A DNA stretch of 60,209 nucleotides from Paracoccus sp. IB05 (GTDB taxonomy: Bacteria > Pseudomonadota > Alphaproteobacteria > Rhodobacterales > Rhodobacteraceae). The notes beneath the pieces are model-generated. The model was given only the letters and a program-made list of their open reading frames with translations. It did no database searches and was not told the origin of the DNA. Each line of letters starts with the position of its first letter. Position 1 is the stretch's first letter. Position numbers and translations under genes: made by a program. This document shows positions 25,052-32,562 of this stretch, in pieces. The DNA is taken from assembly GCF_016405985.1 (NCBI RefSeq), contig NZ_JAEFCF010000033.1, positions 1-60,209 on the forward strand. Reading direction: 5' to 3'.

Positions 25052-26099
25052 ACTGATCCAGAGCATCACCCCGCCGAAAACCGCGCTGCCGATTGTGATT
25101 TTCGGGGCCGGGTCTATCGTGTCAGATGCGCATCTGCCCGCCTGTGCGAAGGCCGGTTTCACCGTGGCGGGGCTCTATGATCCCGACCAGGACAAGGCCC
25201 GCGCGATCCTGCCGCCAGGGGCTGTGGCCTATGGTTCGCTGGCCGAGGCGACGGCTCTGGGCACCGGCGTGGTCTATGATCTGGCCGTACCGCCCGCCGC
25301 GATTCCGGCTGTGCTGAATGCGCTGCCCGAAGGCGCCGTCGCGCTGATCCAGAAGCCGATGGGGTCTGACCTTGCGGCAGCCGATGAGATCATCCGCATT
25401 CTCAGGACCCGCAAGATCCGGGCGGCGGTGAATTTCCAGCTGCGGTTCGCGCCGATGAGCCTTGCGCTCAAAGATGCCATCGCGAAGGGCCTGCTGGGCG
25501 AAGTGGTCGATTTCGACGCCTGGCTCGCGCTGGATACGCCCTGGCATCTCTGGGCCTTCCTGAAGGATCTGCCGCGGGTCGAGATCCTGCTGCATTCGAT
25601 CCATTATCTTGATTTCGTCAGGGATATTCTGGGCAACCCGGATGGCGTTCACGCGAAAACCATGGGGCATCCGACCTCTTCCGTGTCGAATACGCGGTCT
25701 TCGATGATCCTCGATTACGGGCAACGCGCCCGCGCCAGCCTTTCGGTCAATCACAATCACGCCTTTGGCCGCCGGTTCCAGGCCTGCGAATTCCGCATCT
25801 GCGGCACGAAGGGCGCGGCTTACCTGAAGCTCGGCGTCAATCTCGATTATCCGAAGGGCGAGCCGGATGAATTCTGGCTGAACACAGATGGCGAATGGCG
25901 GCAGATCCCGCTGATCGGCAACTGGTTTATCGAGGCTTTCGTCGGCCGGATCACGCAGGTGATGCGCTTTGCCACCGGCGAAGATGCTGAGCTGCAAGGC
26001 AGCGCCGAAGATGCCTGGCACACTATGGCCCTTGTCGAGGCCGCCTACCAATCCAGCGCCCTTCCGGCGCATCCGATCAGGACTTCTCCCGATGCTTGA
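25044..26099 (+). CDS. Gfo/Idh/MocA family oxidoreductase
   Basis: The 351-residue protein starts MTELIQS and has a Rossmann domain (VIFGAGSIVSDAHLPACAKAGFTVAGLYDPD) followed by the EKP-like segment LIQKPMGSDLAAADEIIRI and the C-terminal GFO domain with LLHSIHYLDFVRDILG. Members oxidise or reduce sugars with NAD(P). Here it is the only sugar dehydrogenase candidate for the first step, sugar to lactone, unless the SDR downstream does it. The motif usually reads E-K-P; here Q-K-P. Start at ATG 25044 overlaps the mutarotase end; the open frame before it is that gene. Confidence 0.82.
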   Translation: MTELIQSITPPKTALPIVIFGAGSIVSDAHLPACAKAGFTVAGLYDPDQDKARAILPPGAVAYGSLAEATALGTGVVYDLAVPPAAIPAVLNALPEGAVALIQKPMGSDLAAADEIIRILRTRKIRAAVNFQLRFAPMSLALKDAIAKGLLGEVVDFDAWLALDTPWHLWAFLKDLPRVEILLHSIHYLDFVRDILGNPDGVHAKTMGHPTSSVSNTRSSMILDYGQRARASLSVNHNHAFGRRFQACEFRICGTKGAAYLKLGVNLDYPKGEPDEFWLNTDGEWRQIPLIGNWFIEAFVGRITQVMRFATGEDAELQGSAEDAWHTMALVEAAYQSSALPAHPIRTSPDA

Positions 26100-26538
26100 A
26101 CAGGTGAAATATTACGAGGATTACGAGATCGGCGAGGCGCGCGACACGGTCGGCCGCACCATCACCGAGACCGATTTCGTCGTTCATGCCGGCCATTCGG
26201 GCGATTTCTTCCCGCATCATCTGGATGCAGAATTTTGTAAGACACTCCCCTTTGGCCAGCGCATCGCGCATGGCACCATGGTCTTCACCATCGGCGTCGG
26301 CCTGACGGCGACGATCATCAATCCGGTCGCGTTTTCCTATGGGTACGACCGGATGCGCTTTGTGAAACCCGTGTTCATCGGCGATACGCTCAGATCCCGG
26401 GTCGAGATCATCGGCAAGGAGCTGATGGAAAAACGCCCTGGTTTTGGCCGCGTGACAGAACGCGTCATCGTCACCAAACAGACCGGCGAGACCGCGCTGG
26501 TTGCCGACCATATCTATATGGTGGAGTGCCAGAAGTGA
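26092..26538 (+). CDS. MaoC family hotdog-fold dehydratase-like protein
   Basis: The 148-residue protein has the hydratase 2 motif near residue 38: HAGHSGDFFPHHLDAEF, with catalytic Asp and His spaced as in MaoC, and FGQRIAHGTMVFTIGVGL after it. MaoC proteins normally hydrate enoyl-CoA thioesters. A CoA-dependent enzyme is unexpected in a sugar-acid pathway, but a CaiB-type CoA-transferase lies in the neighbouring operon. It overlaps the preceding gene by eight bases and the next by four, so it is a genuine operon member. Confidence 0.8.
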   Translation: MLEQVKYYEDYEIGEARDTVGRTITETDFVVHAGHSGDFFPHHLDAEFCKTLPFGQRIAHGTMVFTIGVGLTATIINPVAFSYGYDRMRFVKPVFIGDTLRSRVEIIGKELMEKRPGFGRVTERVIVTKQTGETALVADHIYMVECQK

Positions 26539-26864
26539 CTGAGAAATCGTCATTCGGGCCGTTTCTGCTTTTGTCCGGCAAAGACAATGTGCTGGTCGCC
26601 CGCGCGAATTCGCCCGAGGGGCTGGTGGTTGCGCTGGAAGGCGGCGAGGTCCGCCTTAGCCGCCCGATTCCGATGGCCCATAAGATCGCGCGCCACGACA
26701 TCGCACCAGGCGATGTTATCCTGAAATACGGCATGCCCATCGGCATCGCGACCGGGGCAATCCGCGCGGGCGAGCATGTCCATGTCCATAATATCCGCTC
26801 GGCCTATACGCCCACGCATATGTTGCAGGACGCCGATGGCCGCAGCGCGGGAGTGTCCTTATGA
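26535..26864 (+). CDS. UxaA family hydrolyase, N-terminal SAF-domain subunit
   Basis: The 109-residue protein corresponds to the small SAF domain of altronate/galactarate dehydratases: NVLVARANSPEGL, IPMAHKIARHDIAPGDVILKYGMPIGIATGAIRAGEHVHVHNI. In E. coli UxaA this is fused to the large domain; here it is a separate gene overlapping the large subunit by four bases (ATGA). Split UxaA pairs occur in the C. jejuni fucose cluster, where they are proposed to act on the aldonate. Start taken at GTG 26535 in a GTGA overlap with the MaoC stop; GTG 26526 is also possible. Confidence 0.85.
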   Translation: MTEKSSFGPFLLLSGKDNVLVARANSPEGLVVALEGGEVRLSRPIPMAHKIARHDIAPGDVILKYGMPIGIATGAIRAGEHVHVHNIRSAYTPTHMLQDADGRSAGVSL

Positions 26865-28075
26865 GTGAGATTCAGGCCTTTTTGCGCCATGATGGCCGCA
26901 AGGGCATCCGCAATACGCTGGTGGTGGCCTATCTGGTGGAATGCGCGCATTTCGTGGCCTCGGAAATCGTGCATCAGTTCCGCAACACCCCGCATGAGGG
27001 CGAGGTGCAGCTGATCGGTTTCCCCGGCTGCTACCCGAATGAATATGCCGCGCAGATGATGGAAAAGCTCTGCACCCATCCGAATGTCGGCGCGGTGCTG
27101 TTCGTGTCTCTGGGATGCGAGAGCTTTGACAAGGTGCGGGCGGCCAATGCGGTGGATGCCTCGGGGCGCCCGGTGAAAACGCTGGTGATCCAGCGGGCGG
27201 GGGGGACGCGTTCGACGATTCAGGCGGGCGCCGACTGGATCCGCCAGACGCTGGCGCAGATTTCCGAAGTGCCGCGGGTACGGATGGGGGTGGATGAGCT
27301 GATCATCGGCACGGTCTGCGGGGGGTCGGACGGGACGAGCGGTATTTCCGGCAATCCGGCGGCAGGCAAGGCCTTTGACCTGCTGGTGGCCGAAGGGGCC
27401 GCCTGTATTTTCGAGGAAACCGGCGAGCTGATCGGCTGCGAAGAAATCATGGCCGAACGCGCGATAACGCCCGAGCTTGGGAACCTTTTGCGCGAAAGCG
27501 TCCATAAGGCCGAGCGCTATTATGCCACGCTGGGCTATGGGTCTTTCGCGGCCGGTAATGCGGCAGGCGGGCTGTCGACCATCGAAGAAAAATCGCTCGG
27601 GGCCTATGTCAAATCCGGTGACAGCCCGATTTCGGGGCTGATCAAACCCGGTGATGTGCCGCCCCATGGCGGGCTTTACCTGATGGATGTGGTGCCCGAT
27701 GGCGATGTGCGCTTCGGCTTTCCGAATATCTCGGACAATGCCGAAATCGTCGAGATGATCGCCTCGGGTGCGCATATGACGCTGTTCGTGACCGGGCGCG
27801 GCTCGGTCGTGGGCTCGGCGATTTCGCCGGTGATCAAGATCTGCGCCAACCCGGACACCTATCGCAATCTCGCCGAAGATATGGACGTCAACGCCGGTGA
27901 CATCATCGAGGGCGTCCGCTCGATCCCCGAAGTCGGCCAGGAGATCCGTGACCTGGTGGTCGCCGTGGCGGCGGGGAAACAGACGAAATCCGAAGAACTC
28001 GGCCATCGCGAGTTCATCCTGACCTATAAGACATTTGAGCCCATCGGCCCGGCCTGCCTGCCGGGCGCGGCCTGA
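26861..28075 (+). CDS. UxaA family hydrolyase, C-terminal catalytic subunit
   Basis: The 404-residue protein matches the large domain of D-altronate/galactarate dehydratases: FLRHDGRKGIRNTLVVAYLVECAHFVA, FPGCYPNEYAAQMMEKL, GTVCGGSDGTSGISGNPAAGKAFD, FEETGELIGCEEI, and MTLFVTGRGSVVGSAISPVIKICANPDTYRNLAEDMDVNAGDIIEG near the C-terminus. The conserved cysteines would bind iron. It dehydrates a sugar acid together with the SAF subunit, so the locus encodes two unrelated dehydratases. RBS lies within the preceding gene. Confidence 0.88.
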   Translation: MSEIQAFLRHDGRKGIRNTLVVAYLVECAHFVASEIVHQFRNTPHEGEVQLIGFPGCYPNEYAAQMMEKLCTHPNVGAVLFVSLGCESFDKVRAANAVDASGRPVKTLVIQRAGGTRSTIQAGADWIRQTLAQISEVPRVRMGVDELIIGTVCGGSDGTSGISGNPAAGKAFDLLVAEGAACIFEETGELIGCEEIMAERAITPELGNLLRESVHKAERYYATLGYGSFAAGNAAGGLSTIEEKSLGAYVKSGDSPISGLIKPGDVPPHGGLYLMDVVPDGDVRFGFPNISDNAEIVEMIASGAHMTLFVTGRGSVVGSAISPVIKICANPDTYRNLAEDMDVNAGDIIEGVRSIPEVGQEIRDLVVAVAAGKQTKSEELGHREFILTYKTFEPIGPACLPGAA

Positions 28076-28083
28076 GGAGAGAC

Positions 28084-28824
28084 ATGATGCAAAGACTTGC
28101 GGGGAAACGCGCGCTGATCACGGCGGCGGGCCAGGGGATCGGCCGCGCCAGCGCCGAACGCATGGCCGCCGAGGGCGCCGAAGTTATCGCGACCGATGTG
28201 AATGAGGTCCTGGTGGCGGAACTGGCGGGACTGCCGGGGATCACCGCGAAAGTGCTGAACGTGCTTGACCCGGGCGCGATCACCGCGCTGGTGGCTGAAA
28301 TCGGGCCGGTCGATATCCTCTTCAACTGCGCGGGCGTCGTTCATAACGGCACAGTGCTTGAGGCGAGCGAGGCTGAATGGGATTTTGCCTTTGACCTGAA
28401 CGCGAAAGCGCAATTCCGCATGATCCGCGCCGTGCTGCCGGGGATGATCGCGAAGGGGAAAGGCTCGATCATCAATATGTCTTCGGTCGCGGGGCCGAAA
28501 AAAGGCCCGGTCAACCGGGCCGTCTATTCCGCATCCAAGGCCGCTGTGGTCGGCCTGACCCGCGCCGTGGCCGCCGATTACGTGGCCCAGGGCATCCGCT
28601 GCAATGCGATCTGCCCGGGCACCGTCGACAGCCCCAGCCTGCATGAGCGGCTGAAGGCCACCGGCGATTATGAGGGCGCGCTGAAAGCCTTTATCGGTCG
28701 CCAGGCGATGGGGCGGCTGGGCCGGGCCGATGAGATCGCGGCGCTGGTCTGCTATCTGGCCTCGGACGAAGCAGGCTTCACCACGGGGACCGAACATGTC
28801 ATCGACGGTGGCTGGACCACCTGA
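28084..28824 (+). CDS. SDR family dehydrogenase, 2-keto-3-deoxy-L-fuconate dehydrogenase-like
   Basis: The 246-residue SDR has TAAGQGIGRASAERMAAEGAEVIATDVNE (NAD preference from Asp), FNCAGVVHNGTVLEASEAEWDFAFDLN, INMSSVAGPKKGPVNRAVYSASKAAVVGLTRAVAADY and CPGTVDSPSLHERL. The sequence is very like human DHRS6 and the fuconate-pathway SDRs that oxidise 2-keto-3-deoxy-L-fuconate to the 2,4-diketo acid, substrate of the FAH enzyme that follows after 14 bases. RBS GAGGAGAG. Confidence 0.85.
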   Translation: MMQRLAGKRALITAAGQGIGRASAERMAAEGAEVIATDVNEVLVAELAGLPGITAKVLNVLDPGAITALVAEIGPVDILFNCAGVVHNGTVLEASEAEWDFAFDLNAKAQFRMIRAVLPGMIAKGKGSIINMSSVAGPKKGPVNRAVYSASKAAVVGLTRAVAADYVAQGIRCNAICPGTVDSPSLHERLKATGDYEGALKAFIGRQAMGRLGRADEIAALVCYLASDEAGFTTGTEHVIDGGWTT

Positions 28825-28838
28825 GCGAAGGAGCTGCT

Positions 28839-29678
28839 ATGAAACTCGTACGTTATGGCGCGCGTGGCGCCGAGAAACCCGGCCTGATTGATGCGGAAGG
28901 GAAGCTGCGCGACCTCTCCGGCCATGTGGCTGATATTGCGGGCGATGTGCTGGCAGATCTGTCGGTGCTGGCAAAGATCGACCCGGCCACGCTGCCGCTG
29001 GTTGCGGGCAATCCGCGCCTTGGCGCCTGTGTCGGCCAGACCGGCAAATTCATCTGTATCGGTCTGAACTATTCCGACCACGCGGCTGAAAGCGGCATGG
29101 CGGTGCCGCCCGAGCCGGTGATCTTCGCGAAATACACCTCGGCAATCTGCGGGCCGGATGACCCGATCCTGATCCCGCGCGGATCGGATAAAACCGACTG
29201 GGAGGTCGAGCTTGCGATTGTGATCGGCAAACGCGCGAAATACGTCTCGGAAGCCGATGCGATGGACCATGTCGCAGGATATTGCGTCTGCAACGATGTC
29301 TCGGAGCGCGCTTACCAGATCGAGCGCTCGGGCCAGTGGTCCAAAGGCAAGAGCTCGGACAATTTCGGTCCGATCGGCCCCTGGCTGGTGACGCGGGATG
29401 AGGTCAAAGACCATGACAAGCTGCATATGTGGCTGAAGGTGAATGGCGAGACCATGCAGGATGGGACATCGGCCACCATGGTCTATAAGATCCCGTTCCT
29501 GGTCTCTTACCTGTCGCAATTCTTCACGCTGCATCCGGGTGATGTGATCTCGACCGGCACCCCCCCCGGTGTTGGCCTTGGTATGAAACCGCCGCGCTAT
29601 CTGAAGGCCGGCGATGTGGTGGAACTGGGGATCGAAGGCCTCGGCACCCAGCGTCAGATCTGCGAGAACGATGCGTAA
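28839..29678 (+). CDS. FAH family hydrolase, 2,4-diketo-3-deoxy-L-fuconate hydrolase-like
   Basis: A 279-residue fumarylacetoacetate-hydrolase-fold enzyme: CIGLNYSDHAAESGMAVPPEPVIFAKYTSAI, metal ligands in WEVELAIVIGKRA, GYCVCNDVSERAYQ, and STGTPPGVGLGMKPPRYLKAGDVVELGIEGLG. In the non-phosphorylating fucose or rhamnose route it cleaves the 2,4-diketo-3-deoxy acid to pyruvate and L-lactate. RBS AAGGAG. Last gene of the main operon, followed by a terminator hairpin and a long palindromic repeat. Ureidoglycolate lyase annotations are common for this family but the context argues for the sugar role. Confidence 0.87.
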   Translation: MKLVRYGARGAEKPGLIDAEGKLRDLSGHVADIAGDVLADLSVLAKIDPATLPLVAGNPRLGACVGQTGKFICIGLNYSDHAAESGMAVPPEPVIFAKYTSAICGPDDPILIPRGSDKTDWEVELAIVIGKRAKYVSEADAMDHVAGYCVCNDVSERAYQIERSGQWSKGKSSDNFGPIGPWLVTRDEVKDHDKLHMWLKVNGETMQDGTSATMVYKIPFLVSYLSQFFTLHPGDVISTGTPPGVGLGMKPPRYLKAGDVVELGIEGLGTQRQICENDA

Positions 29679-29683
29679 GAAAA

Positions 29684-29701
29684 GGGGGCGCTCGCGCCCC
29701 C
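29684..29701 (+). terminator. hairpin after the FAH gene
   Basis: GGGGGCGC pairs with GCGCCCCC across two bases (a larger loop forms in practice), preceded by an A-run. A second small hairpin follows at 29704-29718. T-tract is weak. Confidence 0.5.
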
Positions 29702-29724
29702 TCTGAGCCTTTCAGGCTCATTCA

Positions 29725-29845
29725 CCCCCTGAGGATATTTAGAGACAGAAAATAGCAAAGTGGCGCCTGTTTTTCATTTTCTGTCTCTAAATATCCTCAG
29801 GGGGAGCGCCGTCAGGCGCCGGGGGGCAGAAAGCCCCCCGCTCCG
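29725..29845. repeat. composite palindromic repeat, copy 1
   Basis: A perfect 29-base inverted repeat (29725-29753 and 29776-29804, core GGATATTTAGAGACAGAAAA, 22-base loop) is followed by a small GCGCC hairpin and then a GGGGGGC...GCCCCCC hairpin reaching about 29841. Lies between convergent genes. Two related copies occur at 44141 and 50851. Confidence 0.85.
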
Positions 29846-29848
29846 GCC

Positions 29849-30949
29849 TCAGCCTGAGGCGGCGAATTTCAGACACATGGGCGTGCCGATCTCAAGATAT
29901 ATGCCGCTGTCTGACAGGGCCCCGCTTTCACCATCGCGCTTCAGCACACTCACCCGGTCGGAATTCTGATTGGCAACGAAGAGATGCCGCCCCGAAGGCG
30001 TCAGCGCGATATTTCGGGGTGTGGAGCCGCCGCAGCTTACCAGATGTCGTGACCCGAACCTCCCCGTTGCCGGATCGACCCCGATCTGTACGATACTGTC
30101 ATGCCCGCGATTGGCGCCATAGAGAAAGCGGCCATCTGAGGAAATCCGGATATCCGAGCAGTGGTTCCCTGACAGGGCATCCTCCGGAACCGTATGGCGG
30201 TGGTCTGTTTCAGCGAGCTCACCCGTGGTCCCGTCACGGCGATATGAGGTGATCGAAGAATCGAGTTCATTGATTGCAAAGAGGAAATGACCACACGGGC
30301 TCAGCGCCATATGTCTTGGGCCGGAGCCGGGGCGGGTGGGGGTGAGCGACAGTCGCTCCGGTCTGCCAGCCGCGTCGATCCGGTAGCTCACGAGCGCGTC
30401 CATTCCCAGATCGGCGACGATCAGCTGTCCATCGGCGGTTTCGGCCACGCTATGGGCATGCGCGCGCTCCTGGCGGTCGGGGTCCGGGCCCTGGCCTTCA
30501 TGCGCTGCGGCACCCACCGCCGGCGAGAGGCTGCCATCCTCGCGGATGTCGAACACCACCAGCGACTGGTCGGGCCCGCCTTCGCCCACGGTATAATTCA
30601 CCACGTAAAGCCGCCTGCCATCGCGCGAGATCAGGCTATGGGCGGTGATGCTGCCAAGGCCTGGCTGGGTGTTCAGGTAAGTCAGGCGCTGGTCCCTGTG
30701 GTCATAGCGGAACGCGGTGACCAGCCCCTCGCGCCATTCGGCCACTTCGGAACTGGCATAGATATGGCGCCCGTCCGGCGTGACCGAAAGGAAGGTCGGG
30801 TTGTCGATCCCGGGGAAATGCGCGCGCGGCGCGAAGGTCAGCAGTGATTCGTCAAAGGCAAAGACATGGAGCCCGTCACCGCGCGCGCCCTGGAAATAGG
30901 GGGTCTCGCGGTTCAGGGTGCCGATGACCAGAAGCAGTTCTGCGGCCAT
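29849..30949 (-). CDS. lactonase family beta-propeller protein (YbhE/6PGL-like)
   Basis: The 366-residue protein shows propeller repeats containing SVTPDGRHIYASSE, LISRDGRRLYVVNY, ALSPCGHFLFAINE, ISSDGRFLYGANRG and LTPSGRHLFVANQN, characteristic of the PgL/YbhE lactonase family that opens 6-phosphogluconolactone and other sugar lactones. It provides a second lactonase in the locus, unrelated to the COG3618 enzyme at 18322. Start chosen at ATG 30949, with GGAGG upstream; residues before it in the open frame are not protein-like. Divergent from the IclR regulator. Confidence 0.82.
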   Translation of the reverse strand: MAAELLLVIGTLNRETPYFQGARGDGLHVFAFDESLLTFAPRAHFPGIDNPTFLSVTPDGRHIYASSEVAEWREGLVTAFRYDHRDQRLTYLNTQPGLGSITAHSLISRDGRRLYVVNYTVGEGGPDQSLVVFDIREDGSLSPAVGAAAHEGQGPDPDRQERAHAHSVAETADGQLIVADLGMDALVSYRIDAAGRPERLSLTPTRPGSGPRHMALSPCGHFLFAINELDSSITSYRRDGTTGELAETDHRHTVPEDALSGNHCSDIRISSDGRFLYGANRGHDSIVQIGVDPATGRFGSRHLVSCGGSTPRNIALTPSGRHLFVANQNSDRVSVLKRDGESGALSDSGIYLEIGTPMCLKFAASG

Positions 30950-31000
30950 TTCTTTCCTCCCTTTGAAATACGGCCTCGCGCTGGTTCCTGCGCGGGCGTA

Positions 31001-31015
31001 TTCCATATTTAAAAT
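31001..31015 (-). promoter_or_regulatory. candidate IclR-locus motif, copy B (lactonase/iclR promoter)
   Basis: TTCCATATTTAAAAT, 12 of 15 bases identical to the copy at 32487-32501, in the AT-rich gap between the divergent lactonase and iclR genes and overlapping the palindrome TAAAATTTTA at 31010-31019. Consistent with autoregulation. Confidence 0.3.
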
Positions 31016-31037
31016 TTTATGTTGTCAGTAAACCCCG

Positions 31038-31065
31038 TTGACCTCTTCGCGTCAATTCGTAGCAT
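31038..31065 (+). promoter_or_regulatory. possible promoter of the iclR gene
   Basis: TTGACC at 31038-31043 and TAGCAT at 31060-31065 are 16 bases apart, about 30 bases ahead of the chosen start. The motif copy at 31001 lies just upstream. Confidence 0.4.
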
Positions 31066-31093
31066 CACGGTGCAGGATTTCACAGGTAAAACC

Positions 31094-31864
31094 ATGAGTG
31101 ACATTGAAGACGAAGGCCGCTACCGGGCGCCGGCGCTGGACAAGGGGCTCGACATGATCGAGCTGCTGGCGGCACGCGAAGAGGGGATGACGCTGAAAGA
31201 CATCGCCACCGCGCTCGGGCGGTCGCCGACCGAGCTTTACCGGATGCTCGACCGGCTGGCGCGCAGGGGCTATGTCTCGCGCCATGGCGACAGTTATCAG
31301 CTGACAATGAAGCTTTTCCTGATCGCCCATCAGCGCCCGCAGATCCGCCGTCTGATCGCTCAGGCCATGCCGGCGATGCGGCGTTTTACCAATGCGGCGG
31401 AACAGGCCTGCCATCTGGTGAAATACGACCGTGGCGATCTGGTGATCATCGCTCAGGTCGAGGCGCCGGGCTATTGGGGTGTCACCATCCGGGTCGGGGC
31501 GCAGATCGGGCTGGTGAATTCCGGCTCGGGGCATGTGTTCCTCGCCTTCGCCTCGCCCGAGGAAAAGGCGCTGATGTATGAGGAGCACGAGCCGATGCCC
31601 TATGAGGTTGCGCCGCCCGGGCTGGAAGAGCGGCTCAGAGATGTGCGCCGTCAGGGCTATGAGTCGATGGAAAGCCAGCAGACCCCGGCCGTGGCCAACC
31701 TTTCGGTGCCGATCCTTGGGGCCAATGGTGCGGTGCAGGCGGTGCTGACCTGTCCCTTCGTGCGGCGGCTGGAAAACCCGAATGCGCCTGATCGCGACCG
31801 CGTTTTGCGGATCCTGGTGGAAACCTGTCGCGAGATTTCCAGCCCGGGCGAGGCGGCGGACTGA
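31094..31864 (+). CDS. IclR family transcriptional regulator
   Basis: The 256-residue protein has an N-terminal winged helix (LDKGLDMIELLAAREEGMTLKDIATALGRSPTELYRMLDRLARRGYVSR, residues 16-63) and an IclR effector domain with HLVKYDRGDLVIIAQVEAPGYWGVTIRVGAQIGLVNSGSGHVFLA and ESQQTPAVANLSVPILGANGAVQAVLTCP. It sits between the two transport operons and very probably controls the whole sugar locus, binding a pathway intermediate. The frame is open to 31019, but ATG 31094 (MSDIEDEG) places the promoter in the gap and matches family length. Confidence 0.88.
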   Translation: MSDIEDEGRYRAPALDKGLDMIELLAAREEGMTLKDIATALGRSPTELYRMLDRLARRGYVSRHGDSYQLTMKLFLIAHQRPQIRRLIAQAMPAMRRFTNAAEQACHLVKYDRGDLVIIAQVEAPGYWGVTIRVGAQIGLVNSGSGHVFLAFASPEEKALMYEEHEPMPYEVAPPGLEERLRDVRRQGYESMESQQTPAVANLSVPILGANGAVQAVLTCPFVRRLENPNAPDRDRVLRILVETCREISSPGEAAD

Positions 31865-31870
31865 CCCTGA

Positions 31871-32380
31871 TCAGAGGCTTTCGGGCAGCTCAGGCTCTGG
31901 CCCGGCGCGGTGGTCGGTGAACTGCGGGCCGGTCTGGTCATGGCGAGGCTCGCTGAAGGTGCCGATGTAAAAAAGCCCCGGGTAAAAGCGCGAGACCGGA
32001 AAGCCTTCATGGGGTTCCAGATCGGTCGGGGAAGGGGAAGTCTTCTCGCAGGAGATTGCGGCGGATCGGGTGAAAGCGGGTGGTGAGGTTGTAAAGATCA
32101 CACAGCCCCCCTGGCCCTCATGCAGCACATAGACACCGGAGCGGTGCAGATAAAGGCCGGAGCCACGCCACCAGCCGGTATCCTCCGCCAGGGGGCTGCT
32201 GACACGCGTTCCGTTGTGGGCGATCTCGATCCGACGGGACCAGTCGCTCTGCAGGCTTATGAGCGGCTGCAGTGTCATTGCGACCTGCGCGCCATCGGGC
32301 AGGGAGACCGAGACAGACTCTTCCGGCCGGCAAGCCGCCAGTGGCAGCGCCAGCCCGATCAGGACCGTCGTCAAACGCAT
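31871..32380 (-). CDS. hypothetical lipoprotein
   Basis: 169 residues beginning MRLTTVLIGLALPLAAC, a lipoprotein signal with cysteine 17 as lipidation site. RBS GGGAGGG precedes ATG 32380. The mature part (SLPDGAQVAMTLQPLISLQSDWSRRIEIAHNGTRVSSPLAEDTGWWRGS...) recalls no family I can name. It converges with iclR, so it is probably unrelated to the sugar locus in function, though it occupies the gap between its two operons. Confidence 0.65.
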   Translation of the reverse strand: MRLTTVLIGLALPLAACRPEESVSVSLPDGAQVAMTLQPLISLQSDWSRRIEIAHNGTRVSSPLAEDTGWWRGSGLYLHRSGVYVLHEGQGGCVIFTTSPPAFTRSAAISCEKTSPSPTDLEPHEGFPVSRFYPGLFYIGTFSEPRHDQTGPQFTDHRAGPEPELPESL

Positions 32381-32486
32381 GTCAGCCCTCCCGCCGCTGT
32401 TTGCGCAGCAATGTCGCAGTTCGGTCGGCTGCGTCAATCGCCGGCAGTTTCGCCAGGCATGTGCGGTTTTCAGGCTTGCGGCAATC

Positions 32487-32501
32487 TTCCATAAATGAAA
32501 T
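32487..32501 (+). promoter_or_regulatory. candidate IclR-locus motif, copy C (CoA-transferase promoter)
   Basis: TTCCATAAATGAAAT, with a partial second copy TTCACATACGAAAT at 32507-32520, about 60 bases ahead of the CoA-transferase gene. TTC and GAA face each other as in copy A. Confidence 0.35.
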
Positions 32502-32562
32502 TATCCTTCACATACGAAATGCAGGGCGCCTTTGGGACGGGCGCGGCAGGGGGGGGGAATCC

